Assembly: GCA_007131925.1 (NCBI GenBank) | Contig: SLPQ01000065.1 | Span: 1-42,741 of the forward strand | Source of the DNA: Candidatus Brocadiia bacterium | GTDB lineage: Bacteria; Planctomycetota; DG-23; SLPQ01 | Length of the DNA: 42,741 nt | Direction: 5' to 3' | Part shown: positions 1-8,386 of the stretch, one piece after another | Layout of the letters: each line of letters begins with the position of its first letter | How positions within the stretch are numbered: position 1 is the stretch's first letter | Notes under the pieces: generated by a model | What the model saw: the letters and a program-made list of their open reading frames with translations, nothing else | The model's database searches: none | Told to the model about the DNA's origin: nothing | Program-made: the position numbers and the translations under genes

Positions 1-928
1 ATATGTGGCGGCCCGTCCTGCCCACGACGGTGGCGCCGGTGAGATCGGCGAAACGATCGGCCTGCTCCGCTGACGGCAGTGTATACATGACGTGAGTGGC
101 GCATTCCCAGTCGAGACCGATGGCACGAATGGGCTGGAGGCCGCTTTTTTTCGTGCCTTCGAGAATCTTTTTCTTCTCGGCTCGCATGCGCTTTATCATC
201 CCGGGCAGGCGCGTGAGCTGGACGTTAAGCATGGCGCCCATAACTTCACTGGCGCGAGCGCCGGCCGCGGCGAAATGCTCGATCGCATCGTCCCGGCCCT
301 TCCAGTAAAAGTTGCAGCAGTCGATGTAGCAGCCGGCGCGCCGGATCACGTCGTCATTGTCACTGACGAGGGCGCCTCCCTCCCCGCAGGAGATGTTCTT
401 GTAGTAGTTGAACGAAAAGGCTGCCGCGTGGCCGATCGAACCGAGCATCCGCCCGCGGTAAGCGCCGCCGACTGCCTGGCAGGCGTCCTCTATGACGAGA
501 AGCTTGTGCTTTTCGGCAACCTTCATGATGGCGTCCATGTCGCAGGATAATCCCCACATGTGAACCGGTATGACAGCCTTTGTACGCTCACCGACTGCAG
601 CGTCGAGCGCCTGCGGGTCCATGGTGATGGTGTCATCGATATCGATTATGACCGGGATGGCGCCGGCGGCCAGCACAGCTATGGCAGTGGCCATGTACGT
701 GACCGAAGGGACAATGACTTCGTGGCCTGGTCCGACACCGAGGCCTACAAGTGAGGCCGTCAGCGCCGTGGTGCCGCTGGATGTGAGCAGCGCGCCTGAC
801 ACACCGAGATGCCCGGCCCAGCGCTTTTCAAAGCGCGCGCATTCGTTTCCGATATTGTACCGAAAGAGCTTGCCGCTCTCGAGGACCTTTCTGACCGCCT
901 CGGCCTCCTTTGAACCCATAAGGTACAT
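1..928 (-). CDS. DegT/DnrJ/EryC1-family PLP aminotransferase (3' end cut by window)
   Basis: This gene runs off the left edge, so only the first 309 or so codons are present of the family's usual 370-400. The protein begins MYLMGSKEAE and has the fold type I sugar-aminotransferase pattern: the SSGTTAL phosphate-binding loop, VIPVHMWG, VIEDACQAVGG, and the lysine motif SFNYYKN with the Schiff-base lysine at about residue 177. These enzymes usually transaminate nucleotide-linked keto-sugars or scyllo-inosose-type substrates, but the substrate cannot be told here. The start is fixed by an in-frame TAA five codons before the ATG, with GGGGG just upstream. The gene lies 49 bp downstream of cysE on the same strand and may be co-transcribed with it. 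Confidence 0.88.
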   Translation of the reverse strand, partial: MYLMGSKEAEAVRKVLESGKLFRYNIGNECARFEKRWAGHLGVSGALLTSSGTTALTASLVGLGVGPGHEVIVPSVTYMATAIAVLAAGAIPVIIDIDDTITMDPQALDAAVGERTKAVIPVHMWGLSCDMDAIMKVAEKHKLLVIEDACQAVGGAYRGRMLGSIGHAAAFSFNYYKNISCGEGGALVSDNDDVIRRAGCYIDCCNFYWKGRDDAIEHFAAAGARASEVMGAMLNVQLTRLPGMIKRMRAEKKKILEGTKKSGLQPIRAIGLDWECATHVMYTLPSAEQADRFADLTGATVVGRTGRHI

Positions 929-977
929 GCTGCGCCCCCTTTATCATCAACTGTGCCCGTTATCCTGCAGGTCTTCC

Positions 978-1943
978 TCAAACCTGCCGCTCTCCCTGCC
1001 GGTCATCACCATCCCCCGCCGCAGGAGCCCCGGAGACCTTATTGCTATTCTTGAAGCTCAGCTGCGGCTCTGCTATCGCAACCCGTGTGCCGGGCTCGAC
1101 GCTGTGAGTGAGCCAGACATTTCCGCCTATAATCGAGCCCCTGCCGATGACAGTGGAGCCGCCGAGGATGGTGGCGCCAGGGTAGAGAGTCACATCATCC
1201 TCTATGGTGGGGTGCCGCTTCTTACCGCGAAGCTTCTGCCCCTTGCGCGGGGAAAGCGCACCGAGGGTCACGCCGTGGTAGATCCTGACGCGGTCGCCGA
1301 TCTGGGTCGTTTCGCCGATTACTACGCCGGTGCCGTGGTCGACAAAAAAAGACCGGCCGATAACAGCGCCGGGGTGGATGTCTATACCCGTCAAATTGTG
1401 CGCGTACTCGGTCATGATGCGAGGGATCAGTGGAACGCCGATATCGTACAGCTCATGGGCCAGGCGATAGACTGTGATAGCATACATGCCCGGGTAAGAG
1501 AAGATTATCTCGTCAAGGGTCTTGGCGGCAGGGTCACCGTCGTAGTGGGACTGGACATCCAGTGAGAGCTTTTCCCGTATCTCAGGTAGTCGCGCTATGA
1601 ACTCCATCGCCACCTCTTCACCCTTGCCCCTGCACAGCGGCGCCAGCAGATCGAGGCGCTGTCGCTCATGCTCGACGCTCAGGGTGACCTCCCGGCAGAG
1701 AGTCCGCGCGATCCGGTCGATATGGCCGCCGATGACAAACTCGAGATTGGTCTCGTCGATGGATTTTTCCCCGTAATAGCCGGGATAGATAACAACAAAG
1801 CAGGTCTGGAGGATCTCGATTATCTTCTGGCGGTCGGGCAGCGCTGCACTGGCAATATGCCTGATAGCGCTGGTGCGCGTGTAGGAGTCCACGATTTTCT
1901 TGACGAGGCCGGGTAGCCGCCGCCGCAGGCTTTCATCGCCCAT
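978..1943 (-). CDS. cysE: Serine O-acetyltransferase, long N-terminal (EpsC-like) form
   Basis: This enzyme transfers acetyl from acetyl-CoA to serine to give O-acetylserine, the carbon skeleton that CysK turns into cysteine. At 321 aa it has a long helical N-terminal part (about residues 1-165) and then the left-handed beta-helix: HNLTGIDIHPGAVIG, DHGTGVVIGET, YHGVTLGA and a C-terminal run of hexapeptide repeats. These match the SAT active-site region. The roughly 320-residue length is that of the EpsC/plasmid-type SATs rather than the 270-residue enterobacterial CysE. An ATG start at 1943 follows GAAAGG by 8 nt; a TTG one codon upstream is also possible. The partner gene cysK lies 31 kb away in the met cluster. 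Confidence 0.92.
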   Translation of the reverse strand: MGDESLRRRLPGLVKKIVDSYTRTSAIRHIASAALPDRQKIIEILQTCFVVIYPGYYGEKSIDETNLEFVIGGHIDRIARTLCREVTLSVEHERQRLDLLAPLCRGKGEEVAMEFIARLPEIREKLSLDVQSHYDGDPAAKTLDEIIFSYPGMYAITVYRLAHELYDIGVPLIPRIMTEYAHNLTGIDIHPGAVIGRSFFVDHGTGVVIGETTQIGDRVRIYHGVTLGALSPRKGQKLRGKKRHPTIEDDVTLYPGATILGGSTVIGRGSIIGGNVWLTHSVEPGTRVAIAEPQLSFKNSNKVSGAPAAGDGDDRQGERQV

Positions 1944-2199
1944 CAATCAAACCTTTCGTCAGTTAATATGCCGCTCGACGCACTATGCAGAGCGCGCCGA
2001 GAAGTGCTTACGGCAATTGATTCTACGTTTGCCGTTGATAAGGGTCAACAGTGACGCCCACTGAGGCAGGCGCACTCCTGTCTTTGCCGGCTTTCACCAG
2101 GGGCTCATGCCCACCCTGCCATAGGGCGGTATACCCAGCGGGGCAACAGCAGGATGACCAGGCGCGACCGTACGGCTGATCAGAGCCCATCCACCCCCC

Positions 2200-2844
2200 T
2201 CAGGTGCGAACCCCCGTCAGCGCCCCATAGCCGAACATGCATGCATAGCCTATCAGCATGAGCGCCAGGACTACAATGAGTCCACGGTAGAAGCCGTCGG
2301 GTATGTGTTTGCGGCCAAAGCCAACAATGAACGAGACAAATACATACCATGCAAAGTCACTGGAAATATGTCCGCTGTAAAAGACGGCTACGTTGGTGGG
2401 GGTGGGATCGACCCTCGCTGCCAGCGACAGGCCGATAGCAATCCACCACAGCGAGAAGCTGGGGTTTATGAGACTTATGAAGAAACCCCCAAGTATTGGG
2501 TTTTCGATCCTCGAGGGGGGCTTTTCTCCGGCAACTATCGCGGCAAGGGAGAGCCTCGGCGCCTGCCTGATCATCATTATGCCCATGGCGGCAAGGGTCA
2601 CTGCACCTGCTCCTGCGATGATCCTCAGTGTGGTCTGGTTCTGAAAAAAGCGGCTTGCCCCGGCAAATATTGCCACCACGATGCTTGCCTCGAGTATCGC
2701 ATGGCCCGTGACCACCAGAAAGCCGGTGTGGGCGCCTCTTTTGGCCGCCGAGTGGATATTAAACGCCAGAAGGGGGCCCGGGATCAAGGCGCCGCTCAGG
2801 CCGGTAGTGAAAGCAAAAAGGAAAATATCCGTTGCATCTTTCAA
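2200..2844 (-). CDS. LysE/RhtB-family amino-acid exporter
   Basis: This is a 214-aa polytopic inner-membrane protein with the LysE signature near the N-terminus: GLSGALIPGPLLAFNIHSA, where the GPGP-like IPGPLL motif and the small-residue helix are typical. About six hydrophobic segments follow, with the second conserved LINPSFSLWW motif in the middle. Family members export amino acids or other small metabolites using the proton motive force. The substrate is not predictable here, although proximity to cysE makes O-acetylserine or cysteine export worth considering (inference). The only in-frame start is TTG at 2844, preceded by GAGGTA at suitable spacing. The gene is divergent from the ECF sigma operon. 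Confidence 0.85.
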   Translation of the reverse strand: MKDATDIFLFAFTTGLSGALIPGPLLAFNIHSAAKRGAHTGFLVVTGHAILEASIVVAIFAGASRFFQNQTTLRIIAGAGAVTLAAMGIMMIRQAPRLSLAAIVAGEKPPSRIENPILGGFFISLINPSFSLWWIAIGLSLAARVDPTPTNVAVFYSGHISSDFAWYVFVSFIVGFGRKHIPDGFYRGLIVVLALMLIGYACMFGYGALTGVRT

Positions 2845-2973
2845 AAAAACGTACCTCTATGTCGTCGGCGCGTCTAAAATCTTGCCTGCAACGATTCTAC
2901 ATTCGGCCACGGGGGCGCGCAACAGGTCCATGATGGCGCTTCCAATCGGCGTATGGCGCTTTCTCGGCGCTTT

Positions 2974-3001
2974 GCGGGAACATTCCCGCGACGAATACGT
3001 A
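2974..3001 (+). promoter_or_regulatory. Candidate ECF-type promoter with overlapping palindrome
   Basis: GGAAC at 2977-2981 and CGTA at 2998-3001 are separated by 16 bp. This matches the general ECF promoter layout (-35 GGAAC, -10 CGTA) and lies just upstream of the sigma gene, suggesting autoregulation. The -35 element sits inside a perfect inverted repeat, GCGGGAA-CA-TTCCCGC (2974-2989). A problem is that the predicted transcription start falls only about 10 nt before the ATG at 3017, inside the apparent ribosome-binding site. Confidence 0.35.
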
Positions 3002-3016
3002 CTAGAAAGGGCAAGC

Positions 3017-3598
3017 ATGCAGCAGCGAAGTGATGAAGAACTGCTGGCCGGCAGCCTCAAGGGGCACTCCGGCGACTTCAAGCTGCTTGTTGAAAGGTAC
3101 GAATCTGAGCTCTTTAACTTTCTGTATCGTCTGACAGGAGACAGGCAGACGGCCGAAGACCTCTTCCAGGAGACGTTTCTACTTGTTTATACGAAGATGG
3201 ATGTCTTCAGGCCTGACGCCGCCTTCAGACCGTGGGTATACACTATAGCAGCCAACCTCGCCCGCGACACGATGCGTAAGCGCAGGACGAGGAGAGCGCT
3301 CTCGCTCGATGCCAACCTGGGCGCCGACGAGAATGGCCGCTTCGGTGACATGCTCGCGGGTGATTCGCCGGAGCCGCAGGCTATGCTTGACATGAATGAG
3401 TCAGCGGACCTTGCGCATGAGCTTGTGAAAAGGCTGCCTGAAAACCTGCGGGAGGTTGTGGTGCTGTACTTTTTCAACGCAATGAAATATTCGCAGATAA
3501 GCGAGGTACTTGGCCTGCCGATGGGGACCGTCAAGTCGCGGCTCTTCCGCGCGGTACGCCATATGGCAGCCGACCTTAAGGCGAAACGGGGTTACTGA
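3017..3598 (+). CDS. ECF RNA polymerase sigma factor (RpoE/SigW-like)
   Basis: This 193-aa protein directs RNA polymerase to a stress- or envelope-type regulon. Region 2 is seen in LVERYESELFNFLYRLTGD, AEDLFQETFLLVYTK and WVYTIAANLARDTMRKR. Region 4 is seen in the C-terminal helix-turn-helix YSQISEVLGLPMGTVKSRL. A roughly 40-residue acidic linker joins them, and there is no region 1.1 or 3. The ATG at 3017 is chosen because AGAAAGG precedes it and the family's N-terminus begins here; the reading frame stays open upstream but without matching sequence. The gene ends 2 bp before the GTG of its anti-sigma factor, so the pair is co-transcribed and probably translationally coupled. Confidence 0.93.
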   Translation: MQQRSDEELLAGSLKGHSGDFKLLVERYESELFNFLYRLTGDRQTAEDLFQETFLLVYTKMDVFRPDAAFRPWVYTIAANLARDTMRKRRTRRALSLDANLGADENGRFGDMLAGDSPEPQAMLDMNESADLAHELVKRLPENLREVVVLYFFNAMKYSQISEVLGLPMGTVKSRLFRAVRHMAADLKAKRGY

Positions 3599-3600
3599 AC

Positions 3601-4380
3601 GTGGACGACAAATGTAAAATCTATCAGGATATGCTCGTCGAGGAGGCTCTCGGCGAAGCGGGCCAGAGGGAGAGGACATTTCTCAAGGCCCACCTGGCAA
3701 AGTGCGCTCACTGCCGCAGAGAGCTTGCTCTGATCAGCGATGCGGTGGGAGCGCTAAGGCGCGAGCAGCCGGCGAGCACACCGGTTGGTCTTGCCGAGCG
3801 TGCCTGTCATCATGTCGGCACCGTTGGCGAGCGACTGACGACGGCTGCATCATCATTCGGCCCTGCAGACCTGTTCAGGCCCTCCACCTGGCGCGCGCGA
3901 AAGTCCTTGGTGGCATGGATGGTAGCCGCATCTATACTCGTTATGAGCATCGCCTCGCTCGTTCCGGGATGGATGAACGCAGGTGACAGCAGGCAGATAG
4001 CCCAGTGCCAGCAGGGACTTCGCCTCGTGGCTGCCTCACTCAGGCAATACGCCGCTGACAACGGCGGACTGTATCCCACGGGCTCCAAGTGGTACGAGAG
4101 CCTTGACTACGCCTACCTGCGCAGGCAGGGCGCACTTATCTGTCCGGCCCGAATAGCGATCGGGCAGCCCAGCAGGGCCATTGTGGATTATGCCTATACC
4201 CCTCAAAGGGCGAGCATTCACTCCGGCCATGACTACCCCCTGCTCTGGGACCGAAAGGGCAGACATGACAGACTCGGCAGAAATGTCGTCTTCGCAAGCG
4301 GCCATGTCATGTGGCTGGACGAGGATCGTTTCGAGGTGCTGCTTGCCAAGTATAGAATTGACGAAGCGGAGGCTTATTAA
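3601..4380 (+). CDS. Membrane anti-sigma factor, zinc-finger type, with pseudopilin-like periplasmic domain
   Basis: This 259-aa protein probably sequesters the ECF sigma factor encoded 2 bp upstream. Its cytoplasmic N-terminus has the zf-HC2 anti-sigma motif H31-x3-C35-x2-C38. One transmembrane helix follows at about residues 102-124. The outer part (about 133-259) is unusual: it has LRLVAASLRQYAADNGGLYP and ends RNVVFASGHVMWLDEDRF. This resembles the post-helix part of pseudopilins and the H-X9-DG domain, with DG replaced by SG. The same C-terminal pattern occurs in the proteins at 12087-14246 and 38718-40199. The start is GTG at 3601. A perfect hairpin terminator lies 24 bp after the stop. 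The zinc-finger role is family knowledge; the signal sensed is unknown. Confidence 0.88.
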   Translation: MDDKCKIYQDMLVEEALGEAGQRERTFLKAHLAKCAHCRRELALISDAVGALRREQPASTPVGLAERACHHVGTVGERLTTAASSFGPADLFRPSTWRARKSLVAWMVAASILVMSIASLVPGWMNAGDSRQIAQCQQGLRLVAASLRQYAADNGGLYPTGSKWYESLDYAYLRRQGALICPARIAIGQPSRAIVDYAYTPQRASIHSGHDYPLLWDRKGRHDRLGRNVVFASGHVMWLDEDRFEVLLAKYRIDEAEAY

Positions 4381-4404
4381 CGCCCAAGCAAGTCCGCCGA
4401 AGCC

Positions 4405-4442
4405 AAAACTGCCGGCGCGTGGTAAAGAGCGCCGGCAGTTTT
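4405..4442. terminator. Bidirectional rho-independent terminator
   Basis: This is a perfect 14-bp inverted repeat (AAAACTGCCGGCGC and its complement) with a 10-nt loop. The arms end in A4 and T4, so both strands show a stem followed by U residues. It lies between the converging anti-sigma gene (ends 4380) and the minus-strand gene that ends at 4493. Confidence 0.9.
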
Positions 4443-4492
4443 CTGATTTTACATCTCTCAGCTCTTAACTGCCCCTCAGAGCGTTGAGCCGG

Positions 4493-4999
4493 TCAGCGTC
4501 GCCGTCCCTGCGGCGGTGCGGGCGCGTCGATGGGAAGCTCCGGCGCTGTACCGAAATCAACGCGCAGGTCGTTTCTCTGCACGGCGTTGATGACCCGGTT
4601 GCTGACATCGTAACTGTACACGGCCATCCGCTCGCTGTCGGTGTCGATAACCATAACGACCGAGCGGGTTGAGGATGTCCTCATCGGCACGATCATGAGC
4701 GGACCTAAGGCACGCTGCTGGAGATCCTCACGCAGGTTGCGCCGCTCGACACGCTCCAATGGGACATCTCCGACCGTCGGCGGATAGTCGTAAACAACCA
4801 GCGTGCCGGATACTCTGTCGGCCAGCCAGAAGGCATCTCTCGAGCTGGAAATCTGTGAAGAGGCGGCCGCCAAGGCACCCTGGCTGGCCGAAACCTCACC
4901 AAAGGCATAGCGACTGTCCTGGCCGGGGATCAGAAGAAGCGCCACAAGCAGCGCATTAAGGGCTATTGATCCATACAATGCCAGTGATCTTGTCTTCAT
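4493..4999 (-). CDS. Membrane-anchored or secreted protein of unknown function with an internal repeat
   Basis: I do not recognise this 168-aa protein. It starts with a short basic stretch and a hydrophobic helix (about residues 7-25), either a signal peptide or an anchor. An Ala/Ser-rich spacer follows. Two similar segments come next: residues 58-93 (WLADRVSGTLVVYDY then ERRNLREDL) and 114-149 (VIDTDSERMAVYSYDV then QRNDLRVDF). They align on D-x8-Y-x-Y and N/D-LR-x-D with a two-residue gap, so the gene looks like an internal duplication of a small beta-rich unit. The tail is Pro/Arg-rich. The ATG follows AGGAGG by 8 nt. It lies 43 bp downstream of the 83-aa membrane protein on the same strand, so the two probably form an operon. 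Confidence 0.75.
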   Translation of the reverse strand: MKTRSLALYGSIALNALLVALLLIPGQDSRYAFGEVSASQGALAAASSQISSSRDAFWLADRVSGTLVVYDYPPTVGDVPLERVERRNLREDLQQRALGPLMIVPMRTSSTRSVVMVIDTDSERMAVYSYDVSNRVINAVQRNDLRVDFGTAPELPIDAPAPPQGRRR

Positions 5000-5042
5000 T
5001 GGGTTGCCCCTCCTAACGCTGTACCATCAGACTGCAAAGTCC

Positions 5043-5294
5043 TCAATCGACCGAAACTACCTTCTTTATACCTCTGAGCTGAGCATATGTCGCGGCCGAC
5101 CCGAGTACCACAAAAATGAGAATTGAAAAGAACCTCTGCCTGTTTGCCTCACTGGTACTTGATGAATAGAAGGCATCCACCCGGGCGGCGAAGTCCATTT
5201 CCCGCGGCGGAGCCTGCGCCAGAGCACCGGGCAACAGCAGTGCACACAAAATTACTGCCGCGAGAGAAAAAACAGCTGCTCTTCTGAGTGTCAT
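5043..5294 (-). CDS. Small membrane protein with signal peptide, unknown function
   Basis: This encodes an 83-aa protein. Residues 1-25 look like a cleavable signal peptide (basic MTLRRAA, a hydrophobic core, then GALAQA). A short acidic region follows, then a second hydrophobic segment at about residues 51-68 (FFSILIFVVLGSAATYA) and a basic tail. That suggests a periplasmic N-terminal stretch and a single anchor. The ATG at 5294 is preferred over an upstream in-frame ATG at 5324 because GGAGG sits 6 nt before it and the signal peptide then begins correctly. It is the first gene of a two-gene unit with the repeat-containing 168-aa protein. I see no family match. Confidence 0.7.
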   Translation of the reverse strand: MTLRRAAVFSLAAVILCALLLPGALAQAPPREMDFAARVDAFYSSSTSEANRQRFFSILIFVVLGSAATYAQLRGIKKVVSVD

Positions 5295-5741
5295 CTCATC
5301 CTCCCATAAAACGACATATCGCACCCAGCCTGCGCCGGCAGCAGATATGACGTTTCAAATCACATGCTGGTACCATATATGACATATTTTAGCAGCAATA
5401 ATTCGAAAAAGCGCCTCGAAAACAGCAGCGAGATCAAAAAGTGGCCATTTCATAGACAATTTTTCGGTAGCGGCGACGGCGAAGTGTATAAGATTCTGGA
5501 GCCAATGCCACAAAAAGCCGGCTGCGCCGCCCCAGGCTGAGAAGCAGGCGCCCTTTGCCAGCGATGCTCCCGCGCCATGGGCTGAGGGCATCTCTTCTCG
5601 TCCGCGGCGAGCCCTCTTTGTGCACAAGACGCGCCATGGCGCACTTGAGACTTGCCGAGCGTGGCGAGCGCCTTAGAATGTACACCACGATGGAGGGCCG
5701 CGCGCCATCTCACGCTTATTGAGTCTTGCAGGGGAACCCCC
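5295..5741. other. Intergenic region between divergent genes
   Basis: These 447 bp separate the minus-strand 83-aa membrane protein gene from mutS. I see no credible reading frame: the open frames here lack ribosome-binding sites and resemble nothing. The only features I can support are the candidate mutS promoter near 5652-5679 and the AGGGGAA ribosome-binding site at 5730-5736. Confidence 0.5.
5652..5679 (+). promoter_or_regulatory. Candidate sigma-70 promoter of mutS
   Basis: TTGCCG (5652-5657) and TAGAAT (5674-5679) are spaced 16 bp apart, 62 bp upstream of the mutS start. The fit to TTGACA/TATAAT is moderate. Confidence 0.4.
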
Positions 5742-8351
5742 ATGGCCGTGACGGCGATGATGGAGCAGTATAACCGCATCAAGCGGCAGTGCCGCGATGC
5801 GATACTGTTTTTCCGGATGGGGGACTTTTACGAGATGTTTTACGAGGACGCAAAGATCGCATCGCGCGTTCTGGGCATAGCGCTGACCAGCCGCAGCAAG
5901 GGGGATGCAGCGGTGCCTATGGCGGGCGTACCCCATCATTCGGCCTCTGACTATCTCAAGCGCCTCGTCGAGGCGGGCTACGACGTGGCAATATGCGACC
6001 AGGTCGAAGACCCGGCAAAGGCCAAAGGCATCGTGCGCCGCGAGGTCACACGCGTGGTTACGGCCGGGACGCTCACCGAAGATGACATGCTCGATGACAA
6101 GAGTGCAAACTTTCTGGCAGCTGTCATGCCGGCGTCGCCGCTGTGCGGGGTGGCTTGGGCGGATATCTCCACGGGGGCGTTTTTCGTAGAAGAGATCCAG
6201 GCCGCCGAGCTCGAAAGTGAGCTCTTCCGGCTCCAGCCTGCCGAGTGCCTCATACCCGAGGGCGCTAACTCTCGAAGGGCCGGGCTGGCTGCCGATATCG
6301 AGGGCGCCATTCCGGGCAGGCTCACACCCCGCAGTGACTGGGCGTTTTCACCGGCTGAGGCAACGCGCCTTCTCGAAAGGCATTTCGAGGTTTCGAGCCT
6401 CGACGGCTTCGGTCTTTCAGGGATGAGCGCGGGCGTCGGCGCGGCGGGGGCCGTCTTTGATTACCTCAGGGAGACGCAGAAAGGCGCCCTTTCGCATGTT
6501 CTCAAGATTGTCCGGGTAGAGCCCTCTGACAGGCTCATACTGGACCGCAGCGCACAGGCAAGTCTCGAGATCCTGCGAACGCAGCGTGATGGCAGCACCG
6601 AAGGCTCTCTGCTGGCTGTCCTCGACCACACCAACTCCTCCATGGGAGCTCGGCTGCTGCGCGAATGGATCACAGCGCCGCTTGTGGATATCGATGCGAT
6701 AAACAGGCGCCACGACGCTGTCGGAGAGTTTCTGGCGAAGGGGCAGGCACGCGCGCGCATCAGGGACAGGCTCCGAGAGACGAGCGACCTCGAGCGCATC
6801 GCCACCCGCCTTGCCACCGAGACCGCCCGGCCCCACGAGCTTGTAGCCGTTGCCACGACTGCCGAGGCGCTTCCGAGAATAGTCGAGGCAGCCTCTGCGC
6901 TTGACACAAGGTCAATCGGCGGGATTATCGAGAGGCTGGATACTCTTGATGACATGCGTAAGCTGATTCGCACTGCCATGGCCGAAAAGCCACCTTCAAA
7001 TCCTCGCGACGGCGGGCTTATCCGCGCCGGGTATGACGAGGAGCTCGACAGGCTGCGCTCCATAAGCCGCGACGGCAGGACATGGCTTGCCCAGTACCAG
7101 GCGCGAGAGGTCGAGCGCACAGGTATTGAAAACCTCAAGGTCGGCTACAACCGGGTCTTCGGCTACTATATCCAGGTCACAAACGTAAATCGCGACAAGG
7201 TACCGCCCAACTACGTCCGCAAGCAGACACTCAAGAACGCAGAGCGTTATGTCACAGGCGAGCTTCGAGAGTACGAGTCGAAGGTACTGTCGGCCCAGGA
7301 GCGCGCAGGCGAGCTCGAGTACGAGATTTTCAGGGAGATCCGACGCCTGCTGGGCGCGCAGGCGGGCAGGCTTCAGAAGGTGGGTGCAGCCCTTGCAGAG
7401 ATAGACGTCCTATCGGCCCTGGCAGAGGTCGCCGAGTGCAACAGGTACGTCCGCCCCGAGGTAAACAACTCCCGGGAGATTCATATAGAGGCGGGCAGGC
7501 ACCCTGTCCTGGATGTGATGCTGGAGGAGGAGTTTGTCCCGAATGACATCCATATCGGCACCGACGGGTGTGATCTGGCGGTGATAACAGGGCCGAATAT
7601 GGCCGGCAAGTCCACATACATCAGGCAGGCAGCGCTTCTTGTCATAATGGCTCAGGCGGGCAGCTTTGTGCCGGCGCGCCGGGCCTCTGCGGGAGTGGCG
7701 GACAGGGTTTTTGCGAGGGTGGGCGCCTCTGACGAGCTCGCACGCGGGCAGAGCACTTTTATGGTTGAGATGACGGAGACGGCGAATATCCTCAATAACG
7801 CCACCGAGCGCTCGGTGGTGGTCCTCGACGAGGTCGGCCGCGGCACAAGCACGTTCGATGGCCTTTCGCTGGCCTGGGCGGTCTGCGAAGAGCTGGCCTG
7901 CCGACTGAAGGCGCGGGTGCTTTTTGCGACGCACTACCATGAGCTCACGGAGCTGGCTCTTGTCCTCGAAAATGTAAAGAATTTCAACGTCCGCGTGTCT
8001 GAGTGGCAAGGCAACGTAACCTTTCACCATGAGATAGTCGAGGGAGGCACCGACAAGAGCTACGGCATATATGTGGCAAAGCTGGCGGGAGTGCCTGGCG
8101 AGGTGGTCGAGAGGGCAAAGGCGATACTCTCGCGGCTCGAGGCGCAGGCGGTCGACGGCGAGGAAAGGCCGGCCTTTGTGCCGCACGACCAGCAGAGCCG
8201 GGAGGCGCAGTACGGACTGTTTGCGCCACTGGATCAGAGGGTGATGGACGAACTGCGCTCAATAGACGTCGATAACCTTACGCCGGTCGAGGCCCTGCTC
8301 AAACTGCGGCAGTTGCAGAGGCGGGCTGACTCAACAGGGGCGATCCGGTAG
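5742..8351 (+). CDS. mutS: DNA mismatch repair protein MutS
   Basis: MutS recognises base mismatches and small loops in DNA and starts repair with MutL. The 869-aa protein has every expected part. The mismatch-binding F-x-E motif is FYE at residues 29-31. Connector, lever and clamp domains occupy the middle. The Walker A motif TGPNMAGKST lies at about 616-625, with VVLDEVGRGTSTFDG as Walker B and signature, then FATHYHEL and the C-terminal helix-turn-helix (GIYVAKLAGVPGEVVERA). Length is normal. ATG at 5742 follows AGGGGAA; the reading frame is open for 30 codons further upstream but that stretch does not resemble MutS. No mutL is present in the window. The small gene at 8387 follows by 35 bp. 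Confidence 0.97.
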   Translation: MAVTAMMEQYNRIKRQCRDAILFFRMGDFYEMFYEDAKIASRVLGIALTSRSKGDAAVPMAGVPHHSASDYLKRLVEAGYDVAICDQVEDPAKAKGIVRREVTRVVTAGTLTEDDMLDDKSANFLAAVMPASPLCGVAWADISTGAFFVEEIQAAELESELFRLQPAECLIPEGANSRRAGLAADIEGAIPGRLTPRSDWAFSPAEATRLLERHFEVSSLDGFGLSGMSAGVGAAGAVFDYLRETQKGALSHVLKIVRVEPSDRLILDRSAQASLEILRTQRDGSTEGSLLAVLDHTNSSMGARLLREWITAPLVDIDAINRRHDAVGEFLAKGQARARIRDRLRETSDLERIATRLATETARPHELVAVATTAEALPRIVEAASALDTRSIGGIIERLDTLDDMRKLIRTAMAEKPPSNPRDGGLIRAGYDEELDRLRSISRDGRTWLAQYQAREVERTGIENLKVGYNRVFGYYIQVTNVNRDKVPPNYVRKQTLKNAERYVTGELREYESKVLSAQERAGELEYEIFREIRRLLGAQAGRLQKVGAALAEIDVLSALAEVAECNRYVRPEVNNSREIHIEAGRHPVLDVMLEEEFVPNDIHIGTDGCDLAVITGPNMAGKSTYIRQAALLVIMAQAGSFVPARRASAGVADRVFARVGASDELARGQSTFMVEMTETANILNNATERSVVVLDEVGRGTSTFDGLSLAWAVCEELACRLKARVLFATHYHELTELALVLENVKNFNVRVSEWQGNVTFHHEIVEGGTDKSYGIYVAKLAGVPGEVVERAKAILSRLEAQAVDGEERPAFVPHDQQSREAQYGLFAPLDQRVMDELRSIDVDNLTPVEALLKLRQLQRRADSTGAIR

Positions 8352-8386
8352 GCACAGAGTTTCTCGAAGAGAGGGATTGTCTCCAG

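Noticed and set aside
570-1565. 331-codon open frame on the plus strand
   Set aside because: It runs antisense across the aminotransferase and cysE genes, resembles nothing and has no ribosome-binding site; it is a GC-driven shadow.
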